The notes: generated from the sequence alone by a model not told the origin. DNA of 9,375 bases from Candidatus Heimdallarchaeota archaeon (GCA_016839985.1 JAEOTG010000276.1:1-9375); one strand, 5' to 3'; positions 1-7,254 are shown, counted from the first letter of the stretch. Program-made: numbers and translations.

Positions 1-2531
1 AAATTATCTAGTAACTCAGGTTTAGTCAATTTGATAGTTTTTTGAATCTCAGAAGGAATTTGATCAAAAATTTCATGCAATAATTGACTTGCTGTAACAA
101 AGAAATAACTCCAAGTGTGTTTAGGATAGTGAAAAGAGCTCTTCCTTTCTTTTAGAGTTGTGATAATCCAATCAAGCATTTGAGAGGCAGATCCATATTC
201 TTCTAAAGAAATCAAATGTTTTGAAACATGAAGATAGATTAAAAAGCCTGAATCTTTTATTTCTCTTTCTTTGCATATTTCAAAAAGTGTTGTCATTTCT
301 GGAATTTTCTTTAACATAAGAATAAAAAGTTCTAAGCTTTTGTCCCAATCCTTGAATTCACATAACTCGCAAAAATCATTTATTGTAGCTATCATATGAT
401 CTTTCTTCTCAATTTGCTTATCAAGATAGATATTATCAATTATTTGTGCTAGAAGTAGATATTTCTTATTCTCAAATTTTTCAGAATATGATTTCAGCTC
501 GTTTAACAATTCTTCAGTTTTCTTGTCTTTTGATATTATTGAAGAAATGATTTTGTAGTATATACTCTCTAAAATTTTTTCTTTGTTATCTAATTTTAAG
601 GCTATTTCATGTAATTTATGGTTTAGGTCTCTTTTTTGCTCAATTTCATCATTATGTAATGATAAAAATTCACCTTTGAGTTGTAACCATGCAAATTGAT
701 AGAAATAATCCCACCAAAATCTGTTATCTCCTATCTTCAGAAAAACATCAATCATGTTTTTGAAAAATTCAGATAATTCAGCATTACTTATTGTAATCCC
801 ATATGCATGCTTCAATAGGTTAGTTAATGGAAATATATCCTCTTCATGTCGTAAAGATAAATCAAAAATTGTTATTGGATCACTCTGAAAAAGCTGAAGA
901 AAACCATCATTGCGTACAAAACCATAGTGTTTTTTTAGAGTTAATGCAGAACTAAGTAATTTTGATTTTAGTAATTTGAAATTCTTATCTTGGTTGAAAT
1001 ACTTGAATAGATTCAATTCTGGAGGTTGTTTAGGGAAGTAGATAGAAGCTTCAGCTGCTGGACAATTAACTGCTCTTTGGATTTCAAGTAGAACAGATTC
1101 AACATCTTCAACATTGCTAATTTTTCGACCTTTATCTTTTGTAAGTACACCAATAACTGAATAATAAGGTGATATAGTGGAATGAAGAGATTGAGATATG
1201 TTTTTCTCCATTTTGAAATCTTCTTTCATTAAAACATGAATAGTTTCTTCAGCAATCTTTAGTTTCAGAACAAAAAAACATTTTTCTTCTTCCTCAGTTA
1301 AGCCTTCAATTTTTAATTTCTTTTCTTCTACACTTGTCTTTGCTGCTTTATCTAAAATTCTCATAAAATGCGAATATGAAGTAGAAGGATAACTATTAAT
1401 GGGCGAATATAAAACATTCAGAAACCATTTTGTTGCAGAACTATCTTCATAGATTTCGATTGATTTGATTAAAAATGGATCAAAAAGAGCATCAAATGGC
1501 ATGTAGTAAAAAATTAGGCTTGAAATTTCGGTTTTTTTGAGCTGCAGTAAAGGTTGAATTTTCTCATATTTCTTCTCTTTTACATATTGTATTGCTTTAT
1601 CCATAATCTCACTTGATTTCTCAAAATCATCTATATCATAAAAAGTATCTACGAGTTTTTGGCATAAGAATAAATATTTCTCTTCATCCATCCATCGTGC
1701 TGTTTGGAGAATTAAATCAGCGAAACCATGGAGGATTCCAGGCTCAGTTAACTTTAGAGATTTTGCAAAAAGTGTATCCAAGTTTGGTATTATATCCCCA
1801 AAAAGGTGAGTTGCTGTAGCTAATTGATTTAACACTGAACTGATATCATCTTTTATTTCTTTCATTCTTGATTCTTTATAAGAAAGACTGATAGAACTCA
1901 TTACTGTTAGAAGATATACTATTATCATAAAAAATGAAGTAAGGTCTTGTGGATCTTCTTTTATTTTCTCAAACCAATTTAAAGTTGCGTCAAATCCCTT
2001 TTCATAATCATCTAGCTCCCAGTAAGATCTTGCTTTCAATTCACATATTACTCTAGAATTTTCTTCGTTTATATCAGAGTGTTTACTAATTTTCCTAATT
2101 TCCTTTAAAACTTCTTTAAATTTCCTAACTCTGAATTTTTCAAATGCTAATTGTACTCTGATTCCTACTTCAATATCAGCAATTTTCAATTTTCTTGCGA
2201 GTTTCAAGCTAAGAATTAGATTAGATATAGATTCCTCATTTTGATAGTTGGATATTTGTGCTCTAAGCAAATGTGCTTTCATTTTGGTGAAATCATCTTT
2301 CCATTGAGTAGCTAGATTGAATAAAATTTCACAGATTTCTTCTGATTTTTTGTATTCTCCATTATTTAGAAAATCTTGCCCTTTTAACGCTAAATCAATA
2401 ACAAGTTTTTCATTGTCATCAGAGAAATCAAATTTATAGTTCTTTGCAAGTTTTTTTATATCTTCCACACTATAATGTTCTATTTTCTTTTTATTCTTCC
2501 TCCTCTTATTATTATCAGTGTGAGTAGACAA
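1..2531 (-). CDS. Large helix-rich TPR-like protein of unknown function (3' end beyond window)
   Basis: An uninterrupted minus-strand reading frame runs from an in-frame stop at 2556-2558 to the left edge, giving 843 codons without a stop. No ATG lies near the front. I chose TTG at 2529-2531, preceded by an AAAAAGGT site at 2542-2549. The alternative GTG at 2466-2468 would drop the basic N-terminus KRRKNKKK (residues 9-16). I do not recognise the family. What can be seen is Leu/Lys/Glu/Ile-rich, almost wholly helical sequence. Parts around residues 35-190 and 265-330 have the length and Gly/Ala/Tyr spacing of degenerate TPR-type helix pairs. No signal peptide or enzymatic motif is visible. 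Residues 197-216 form one strongly hydrophobic run, which could be a membrane segment or a buried repeat helix. The gene is transcribed away from the TPR gene at 2760. A scaffold or protein-interaction role is inference only. Coding status is near certain from ORF length; function is open. Confidence 0.85.
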   Translation of the reverse strand, partial: MSTHTDNNKRRKNKKKIEHYSVEDIKKLAKNYKFDFSDDNEKLVIDLALKGQDFLNNGEYKKSEEICEILFNLATQWKDDFTKMKAHLLRAQISNYQNEESISNLILSLKLARKLKIADIEVGIRVQLAFEKFRVRKFKEVLKEIRKISKHSDINEENSRVICELKARSYWELDDYEKGFDATLNWFEKIKEDPQDLTSFFMIIVYLLTVMSSISLSYKESRMKEIKDDISSVLNQLATATHLFGDIIPNLDTLFAKSLKLTEPGILHGFADLILQTARWMDEEKYLFLCQKLVDTFYDIDDFEKSSEIMDKAIQYVKEKKYEKIQPLLQLKKTEISSLIFYYMPFDALFDPFLIKSIEIYEDSSATKWFLNVLYSPINSYPSTSYSHFMRILDKAAKTSVEEKKLKIEGLTEEEEKCFFVLKLKIAEETIHVLMKEDFKMEKNISQSLHSTISPYYSVIGVLTKDKGRKISNVEDVESVLLEIQRAVNCPAAEASIYFPKQPPELNLFKYFNQDKNFKLLKSKLLSSALTLKKHYGFVRNDGFLQLFQSDPITIFDLSLRHEEDIFPLTNLLKHAYGITISNAELSEFFKNMIDVFLKIGDNRFWWDYFYQFAWLQLKGEFLSLHNDEIEQKRDLNHKLHEIALKLDNKEKILESIYYKIISSIISKDKKTEELLNELKSYSEKFENKKYLLLAQIIDNIYLDKQIEKKDHMIATINDFCELCEFKDWDKSLELFILMLKKIPEMTTLFEICKEREIKDSGFLIYLHVSKHLISLEEYGSASQMLDWIITTLKERKSSFHYPKHTWSYFFVTASQLLHEIFDQIPSEIQKTIKLTKPELLDN

Positions 2532-2562
2532 TCTAATTCTAACCTTTTTAAATGATTATCTT

Positions 2563-2580
2563 CTTTAAAGTCGATATATC
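2563..2580 (-). promoter_or_regulatory. Candidate TATA box(es) for the large helical-repeat gene
   Basis: Two TATA-like strings lie upstream of the TTG start: GATATATC at 2573-2580 and CTTTAAAG at 2563-2570. The first would place transcription start near 2550, giving a leader of about 19 bases that keeps the AAAAAGGT ribosome site. The second would start near 2541 and remove that site. The first is therefore preferred, weakly. Confidence 0.3.
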
Positions 2581-2717
2581 AAGCTTTTGCTTCAACAAAT
2601 TTTCTACTACGTATTAAACTTCATTAATACATGTTTTTGTTATTGTAAGTGCTTAAATTGAACAATCACAGCTTGTAGAACAATAGTTTTGATAAATAAA
2701 TTTTACTTCTACAAAAG

Positions 2718-2726
2718 TTTTTAAAT
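2718..2726 (+). promoter_or_regulatory. TATA box for the TPR-GNAT-macro cluster
   Basis: TTTTTAAAT preceded by purine-rich ACAAAAG resembles an archaeal BRE plus TATA pair. Its centre lies about 38 bases before the ATG at 2760. A start site 26-27 bases downstream would fall near 2749, exactly in front of the AAGGTGG ribosome site, giving a short leader of about 11 bases. Confidence 0.5.
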
Positions 2727-2739
2727 TTAACATTGTTAA
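2727..2739. repeat. Palindrome between TATA box and start site, possible operator
   Basis: TTAACA-T-TGTTAA is a perfect 6-base inverted repeat around one central base. It abuts the predicted TATA box and overlaps a tandem direct repeat of ATTGTTA (2732-2738 and 2739-2745). Sites between TATA box and transcription start are a common place for archaeal repressors to bind. An operator role is inference. Confidence 0.35.
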
Positions 2740-2759
2740 TTGTTAGATAAGGTGGATTT

Positions 2760-3671
2760 ATGGGGATAGATTCAGGGGAAAATGAAAAAGATCTAGAAAT
2801 CGAGCTTATTGAGAGTCTTATAGATAATGGTTTGTATGATGAAGCTCTATCGTTCTTAGATAGACTATTCAAGAAATATCAAGATGAATACTTTATCTAT
2901 CTTAGAGGGAGAGTCTTTTATCTAACAGGAAAATTCCGTCAAGCTATAGAGGAATTAACAACTGTTATTACACAGGATTCAGACTTTTGGGAAGCTTATC
3001 AATTATTGGGAGAGATATATAGATCCACAAATCAACCAGAATTAGCAGAAAGTTATTATTTTAAAGCTACTTCAATAAATCCTAGAGCTTATCAATCTTG
3101 GTTGGGAAGAGGAAAGTTAGCTATTCAACGTGGAGAGCATCAGATAGCTGTTTTAAGTTTTGAAACATATTTGAGGATTCAAAAAGAAGATTCCGAAGTA
3201 TGGAGATTATTGGGTAAAGCATACAAAGAGATGGAAAATTATACTTCTGCAATCGACGCATATAATGAAGCAATAGAACTTTCTCCAACTGAACAAGAGA
3301 TCTATGAAGAAATTGGAGACTTATACTTAGCAATGGGTAGAGCTGATTTAGCTAAAGAGAGGTATCTACAGGGTCTGCAAGTTGAAGTGACAACTAGACC
3401 TGTTAACAAAGAACTCTACATTAAGTTGTCAAAGTTATATATAGAAGAAAAACAACACCAAAGAGCATTCAATCTATGTAACGAACTCTTAGCTCTTCAA
3501 AAAGATGAACCTGATGCTCTATTTATATCAGGAATCGCATTGGTCCGTATGGGACAAAAATATGAAGGTACTAGAAGAATAAAAACTGCATACGAGATGG
3601 TTCAGAAGGAAGAGTTTAAAGAATTTCTTGATAAGCTAGAAGCTGAAATCTATGGACCAAAATATGCATAA
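2760..3671 (+). CDS. TPR-repeat protein
   Basis: This 303-residue protein is built almost entirely of tetratricopeptide repeats. About eight units can be read, at roughly residues 12-42, 43-76, 77-109, 110-144, 145-178, 179-213, 216-250 and 251-282. They show the usual W/Y-LG-Y-G-A-A pattern, best seen in residues 145-178 (VWRLLGKAY, then YTSAIDAYNEAIELSP). No catalytic domain, signal peptide or membrane segment is visible, so it is probably a cytoplasmic adaptor or scaffold. The ATG at 2760 is supported by AAGGTGG at 2749-2755, four bases upstream. The gene is followed after a short gap by the GNAT gene and then the macro gene on the same strand, and is probably the first gene of that transcript. 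TPR identity is secure; the partner is unknown. Confidence 0.93.
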   Translation: MGIDSGENEKDLEIELIESLIDNGLYDEALSFLDRLFKKYQDEYFIYLRGRVFYLTGKFRQAIEELTTVITQDSDFWEAYQLLGEIYRSTNQPELAESYYFKATSINPRAYQSWLGRGKLAIQRGEHQIAVLSFETYLRIQKEDSEVWRLLGKAYKEMENYTSAIDAYNEAIELSPTEQEIYEEIGDLYLAMGRADLAKERYLQGLQVEVTTRPVNKELYIKLSKLYIEEKQHQRAFNLCNELLALQKDEPDALFISGIALVRMGQKYEGTRRIKTAYEMVQKEEFKEFLDKLEAEIYGPKYA

Positions 3672-3718
3672 AGTCCTATAGAATAAATTAGTATTAGAAC
3701 CACAATATTGTGAAACAG

Positions 3719-4471
3719 ATGTTACAATCTAACAAAGAAACTAAATTCTTCCTCAAAATTGCAGAAGCTAATTTAGCACGCTATTGTTTTCTTGTATGGG
3801 ATTTCTTTACTTTTCCTGAATTCGTAAAACTTGGTTTGATAGAGAACACACTTCGTTCAACTTATGAACAACATACTTTTCTTTATGGTCCTCCCAGGGA
3901 GAAAATACTGCAGAATTTTAATCCCATAGGAGAGTTAGTTTTATCCTTCGATGCTGATTGGATACCTTATATCGAGAAGTATTTTACAGATTTCAATTTA
4001 CTAGTTCAGGTTGAGGAAAAAACCAAATTTAACACTTTCTTGTGTATGCAACTACATGAAGATCAATTTAAACCTAAAGAAAATCATATTTCAAGTGAAA
4101 TAACAGAAGATGTTAGAAGAAAGATGCATTACAAAAGACAACTGCATCTTTCACGCGGATTTGGTGGTGTAGGTATTTTGGAAAATGATATACTAGTAGG
4201 ATGTGGATTTTCACCTCATGTAGTACAAAATGAGAATTTCTCCTTTGCAATTGTTAGAGATATATGGGTAAAACCTGATAGAAGAAACAAAGGTTTTGGT
4301 TATGATTTGAGTTCTAAAATTTGTGAAGTAGCATTCAAGAAAGGAGTAAAAACGATATTTTTATGGGTAGAAGAGAGAAACTATCCTGCAGTAAAGATTT
4401 ACAAAAAACTAGGTTTTCAAACAAAGGATAAATCTATTTCAGTTGTCTGTAAAAAGAAGAAAAAGAAATAA
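3719..4471 (+). CDS. GNAT-family N-acetyltransferase
   Basis: Numbering is from ATG 3719, giving 250 residues. The C-terminal half (about 145-240) is a GNAT fold: a strand ending FAIVRDIWVKP, then the acetyl-CoA pyrophosphate loop RNKGFG (R189-G194, matching R/Q-x-x-G-x-G/A), a helix, then FLWVEERNYPAVKIYKKLGF, the typical final strand and helix. It should transfer an acetyl or other acyl group from acyl-CoA to an unknown amine. Residues 1-140 lack the CoA motif and may be a degenerate GNAT-like half, as in FR47-type two-domain proteins (inference). The protein ends in six consecutive lysines. An in-frame GTG at 3710 could also be the start, but GTGA at 3710-3713 sits five bases before the ATG and may instead be a weak ribosome site. 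It lies 47 bases after the TPR gene and 22 before the macro gene. Confidence 0.88.
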   Translation: MLQSNKETKFFLKIAEANLARYCFLVWDFFTFPEFVKLGLIENTLRSTYEQHTFLYGPPREKILQNFNPIGELVLSFDADWIPYIEKYFTDFNLLVQVEEKTKFNTFLCMQLHEDQFKPKENHISSEITEDVRRKMHYKRQLHLSRGFGGVGILENDILVGCGFSPHVVQNENFSFAIVRDIWVKPDRRNKGFGYDLSSKICEVAFKKGVKTIFLWVEERNYPAVKIYKKLGFQTKDKSISVVCKKKKKK

Positions 4472-4493
4472 ACTAAAAAAATAAAAGAGAGTT

Positions 4494-5021
4494 ATGTGGT
4501 TCATTAATGATACTGAAATTAAACTTATTCAAGGAGATATAACTAATTCTGAAACAGATGCAATTGTTAATGCTGCCAATACAGGTCTTATTTTAGGTGC
4601 AGGAGTTGCAGGGGCAATTAAAAGTAAGGGAGGTTCTGTAATTCAAGAGGAGTGCAATGAAATTGGACCTATAGAACTAGGAGACGCAGCAATAACTACA
4701 GGTGGTAATCTTATCGCAAAATATGTAATTCATGCGGCTTCTATGCATTTAGGTGGGAAGACTGATGACCAATCACTAAAATATTCAGTCTGGAATAGTC
4801 TAAGGGTAGGCAATAGCAAAAATATACAATCGATTGCATTTCCAGCAATAGGAACAGGTATAGCTGGTTTTCCCATAGATGAATGTGCAGAAATCATGCT
4901 AGAAGTATTTAATAATTACTTAAAAACTGAGAATCATGATTACAAATCGATTGAAGTAGTTCTTTTCTCAGAGAATGACTACAATACATTCAAAGACATT
5001 TTTATTAAATGCTTTAAATAG
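4494..5021 (+). CDS. Macro-domain protein (ADP-ribose-binding, possible hydrolase/deacetylase)
   Basis: This 175-residue protein is a stand-alone macro domain spanning nearly its whole length. Visible signatures are GDIT (14-17, with D15 placed to contact adenine), NAAN (26-29), the phosphate-binding loop GAGVAGAI (35-42), YVIHAAS in the middle, and the second phosphate loop IGTGIAGFP (119-127). Families with this pattern (Af1521-like and relatives) bind ADP-ribose. Many remove ADP-ribose from acidic residues or deacetylate O-acetyl-ADP-ribose. Which reaction applies here cannot be told from sequence. It is soluble, with no signal peptide. The ribosome site is poor: GAGAG at 4487-4491 is only two bases from the ATG, so translation may be coupled to the GNAT gene. 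Its stop codon is one base from the convergent F gene stop. Confidence 0.93.
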   Translation: MWFINDTEIKLIQGDITNSETDAIVNAANTGLILGAGVAGAIKSKGGSVIQEECNEIGPIELGDAAITTGGNLIAKYVIHAASMHLGGKTDDQSLKYSVWNSLRVGNSKNIQSIAFPAIGTGIAGFPIDECAEIMLEVFNNYLKTENHDYKSIEVVLFSENDYNTFKDIFIKCFK

Positions 5022-5022
5022 C

Positions 5023-5337
5023 TCAGAGTCCAATAAATTTTCTGAATTGTTTTTCTAAATCTTTTTTATCTACAGGTGTATTTACATCTGAAACAACAAT
5101 AATGGGAGTTTGCTCTTCGATTCTATAAACATCTATTACATCTTGAATTTCTTCTGCAATAGAAGCAGAAATTATTATTAGGGAGTATTTCTCTTCAATA
5201 GCTTTTTCTAAAATTTCCAAAGCTTCTGATGGATTGGAAACCTCTTTACCAGAAACACCTATTAATTGAAAACCACGTACAGTTTCCCTTGCTCCTAGAA
5301 CAAAAGCTCTTTTTGAAGATCCTAATATCTCTTCCAT
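5023..5337 (-). CDS. atpF: A/V-type ATPase subunit F
   Basis: This 104-residue protein has the family's usual length. Signatures are GARETVRGFQLIGV (15-28, corresponding to the family's G-x-x-x-T-x-x-GF-x-L-x-G), a central strand YSLIIISASIAEEI (51-64), and TPIIVVSD (77-84), where the family has its Pro-hydrophobic strand. Subunit F is a small Rossmann-like protein that binds the central stalk subunit D and has a regulatory C-terminal helix, here DKKDLEKQFRKFIGL. The gene lies directly upstream of subunit A, the position it has in standard archaeal operons, but on the opposite strand. The ATG at 5335-5337 has no ribosome site. A TATA-like box 27 bases away suggests a leaderless mRNA. A N-terminal extension of about ten residues (MEEILGSSKR) precedes the first strand. 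Confidence 0.9.
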   Translation of the reverse strand: MEEILGSSKRAFVLGARETVRGFQLIGVSGKEVSNPSEALEILEKAIEEKYSLIIISASIAEEIQDVIDVYRIEEQTPIIVVSDVNTPVDKKDLEKQFRKFIGL

Positions 5338-5360
5338 TAACTAGAATATCGAGTGAATGG

Positions 5361-5367
5361 TTTAAAG
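5361..5367 (-). promoter_or_regulatory. TATA box for atpF
   Basis: CTTTAAA on the minus strand, preceded by AAAGCTAAAA, is centred 27 bases upstream of the atpF ATG. Transcription would begin at or next to the start codon, giving a leaderless message. This agrees with the absence of a ribosome site. Confidence 0.5.
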
Positions 5368-5429
5368 TTTTAGCTTTTGTCTCCTAAATTGTTTATTAAA
5401 TAGTATATTCTTTGAGAAACAGTAAAGTA

Positions 5430-5437
5430 CTTAATAC
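5430..5437 (+). promoter_or_regulatory. TATA box for the ATPase A-B-D genes
   Basis: CTTAATAC, preceded by purine-rich AGTAAAGTA, is centred about 24 bases before the ATG of subunit A. The bases just before that ATG (ATCAAA) contain no ribosome site, so a leaderless or nearly leaderless transcript is likely. It stands back to back with the atpF promoter in a 120-base gap. Confidence 0.45.
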
Positions 5438-5457
5438 TTTATCATTAATTTATCAAA

Positions 5458-7254
5458 ATGACTCTCATAGAAGAAAGTGCTCGTATTGTTTCAATAAAAG
5501 GGTCTACAGTACAAGCAAAAGGTCTTTCTTCTTATAGAATGGGAGAAATAACATATGTAGGAGAAGAGAGACTTATTGGTGAAGTTATTGCCATAGAGCA
5601 TGATACTGCAACTGTTCAAGTGTATGAACCACTTGAAGGATTAAGAGTTAATGATCCTTTATATCCTACTGGAAAATCTCTCTCTGCTGAACTTGGACCT
5701 GGTTTATTAAGTAATATTTTTGATGGAATCCAAAGACCTCTTGAAAAGATAAAATCTATCTCTGGTTCAGGTTTCATAAAAAGAGGAATTCGAACAAATG
5801 CTCTGGATAGAGAGCAAAAGTGGACATTTGAACCTAGAAAAGAGTTAAAGAAGGGAGAAACCATCAAAGGAGGAGATGTTTTAGGAAAAATTCAAGAAAC
5901 AGAATCAATATCTAGTAACGTTTTAATCCCTCCAAATATAAATGGAGAGCTTGTTGAGATTATAGATAAAGGTGAATATGCAGTCTCTGATACTGTAGCT
6001 GTTTACAAAAATAAATCAGGATCAAAAATAGATTTAACAATGATGCATGAATGGCCTGTTCGAATTGCTAGGCCTTACTTAAGCAAATTACCTGTTAGTG
6101 GTCCATTAATTACAGGACAAAGAATAGTGGATATGTTCTTTCCTATATCGAAAGGAGGAACAGCAGCAATTCCAGGAGGTTTTGGTACTGGAAAAACAGT
6201 AATCCAGCACCAGTTATCAAAATGGAGTGATGCAGATGTTGTCATTTACATTGGTTGTGGGGAGAGAGGAAATGAAATGACAGATGTACTTCGAGAATTT
6301 CCAAAATTAATTGATCCACATACAAACAATCCTTTGATGGATAGAACACTACTAATTGCAAATGTTTCCAATATGCCAGTAGCAGCTAGAGAAGCTTCTA
6401 TTTACATGGGGATTACAATGGCTGAATACTATAGAGATCAAGGATTCAATGTTCTTTTAACTGCTGATAGTACAAGCAGATGGGCAGAAGCTCTAAGAGA
6501 AATATCAGGACAATTAGAAGAAATGCCTGTTGAATCTGGCTATCCAGCATATTTAGGTGCTCGATTAGCTAATTTTTACGAAAGAGCTGGGCAAGTAGTT
6601 GCATTAGGATCTCCTTACAGAGAAGGTTCAATAAATATAACAGCTGCTGTTTCTCCACCAGGAGGAGATTTTAGTGAACCAGTTACTGCTAATACAAAGA
6701 GATTTGTCAAAACTTTCTGGGGATTAGATCCGGCATTAGCGAATAGGAAGCACTTTCCATCAATTAACTGTCAAAACAGTTATTCAGGTTATATAGAAGA
6801 GATAGAAGAATGGGCTTTAGAAACAGGTCTGGAAGATTGGGGGAGATATAGACAAGAGATGTTGAAGATTTTACAGAAAAATAGTGAATTGGAGCACATA
6901 GTAGAGCTGATAGGATCAAAAGCACTACCTGCTGATGAACAACTTATAATTTTGATTGCCAATATTATTAAGGAAGGATTCTTACAGCAGAATGCATTTC
7001 ATCCTATTGATACTTTTTGTTCAATAGAAAAGCAAATGAAAATGATGAAATTAATTCTCCTGTTCCATGAACGAGCTAATATTCTAATAAAGAACGGATG
7101 TCCTGTTTCTCTTATTAATTCATTAAGAACCGTTCAGATTCTAAAAATGATGAAGGAAGAGATTAGAAATGAAGATTTAACTCAGCTTAACAAAATTGAG
7201 GATCACATAATTTCTGATATGGAGGAATTAGGATCTAAATATGGATACATGTAG
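5458..7254 (+). CDS. atpA: A/V-type ATPase catalytic subunit A
   Basis: This 598-residue protein has the normal length for the family. It is the nucleotide-hydrolysing or ATP-synthesising subunit of the soluble A1/V1 head, alternating with B in a hexamer. An N-terminal beta-barrel domain (about 1-75) is followed by the bulge (non-homologous) region typical of A subunits (about 110-200). The nucleotide-binding core has Walker A GGFGTGKT (240-247, K246 and T247), the catalytic glutamate in GCGERGNE (E269, R270), and Walker B VLLTAD (332-337) followed by STSRWAEALRE. The conserved AVSPPGGDFSEPVT stretch follows, then a C-terminal helical domain. The P-loop reads GGFGTGKT where many archaeal A subunits have GPFGSGKT. 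Start ATG 5458 is the first Met and fits the family N-terminus. B follows within eight bases. Confidence 0.98.
   Translation: MTLIEESARIVSIKGSTVQAKGLSSYRMGEITYVGEERLIGEVIAIEHDTATVQVYEPLEGLRVNDPLYPTGKSLSAELGPGLLSNIFDGIQRPLEKIKSISGSGFIKRGIRTNALDREQKWTFEPRKELKKGETIKGGDVLGKIQETESISSNVLIPPNINGELVEIIDKGEYAVSDTVAVYKNKSGSKIDLTMMHEWPVRIARPYLSKLPVSGPLITGQRIVDMFFPISKGGTAAIPGGFGTGKTVIQHQLSKWSDADVVIYIGCGERGNEMTDVLREFPKLIDPHTNNPLMDRTLLIANVSNMPVAAREASIYMGITMAEYYRDQGFNVLLTADSTSRWAEALREISGQLEEMPVESGYPAYLGARLANFYERAGQVVALGSPYREGSINITAAVSPPGGDFSEPVTANTKRFVKTFWGLDPALANRKHFPSINCQNSYSGYIEEIEEWALETGLEDWGRYRQEMLKILQKNSELEHIVELIGSKALPADEQLIILIANIIKEGFLQQNAFHPIDTFCSIEKQMKMMKLILLFHERANILIKNGCPVSLINSLRTVQILKMMKEEIRNEDLTQLNKIEDHIISDMEELGSKYGYM

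Larger units (their letters stand above)
2532..2759. other. Divergent intergenic region
   Basis: These 228 bases separate the large minus-strand gene from the plus-strand TPR gene. No open frame of note is present. They hold candidate promoter elements for both directions, an 8-base inverted repeat (TTGTAGAA at 2673-2680, TTCTACAA at 2707-2714) and a 13-base palindrome at 2727-2739. I see no tRNA or other RNA structure. Confidence 0.7.

Noticed and set aside
1613..1819. Plus-strand 68-codon open frame inside the large minus-strand gene
   Set aside because: It lies wholly antisense to an 843-codon uninterrupted frame, has no ribosome site and no recognisable domain.
1895..1943. Transmembrane segment in the large helical protein (residues 197-216)
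   Set aside because: A single hydrophobic run inside a helical-repeat protein is as likely to be a buried helix. There is no signal peptide or second segment, so it is noted but not annotated.
2666..2872. Minus-strand 68-codon frame overlapping the TPR gene start
   Set aside because: It overlaps the promoter and the well-supported TPR coding region. Its composition looks like the reverse complement of coding DNA.
3121..3333. Minus-strand 70-codon frame within the TPR gene
   Set aside because: Antisense shadow of clear TPR repeats.
4471..4493. Separate promoter in the A-rich gap before the macro gene
   Set aside because: The A-run has no convincing TATA/BRE arrangement at the right distance, and the 22-base gap fits read-through from the GNAT gene.
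5050..5067. Oligo-T runs as a terminator feature for the macro gene
   Set aside because: The position is plausible for archaeal termination, but the T runs are also just the lysine codons of atpF on the other strand. Too weak to annotate.
5616..5867. Minus-strand 83-codon frame within atpA
   Set aside because: Antisense to a highly conserved ATPase gene, with no independent support.
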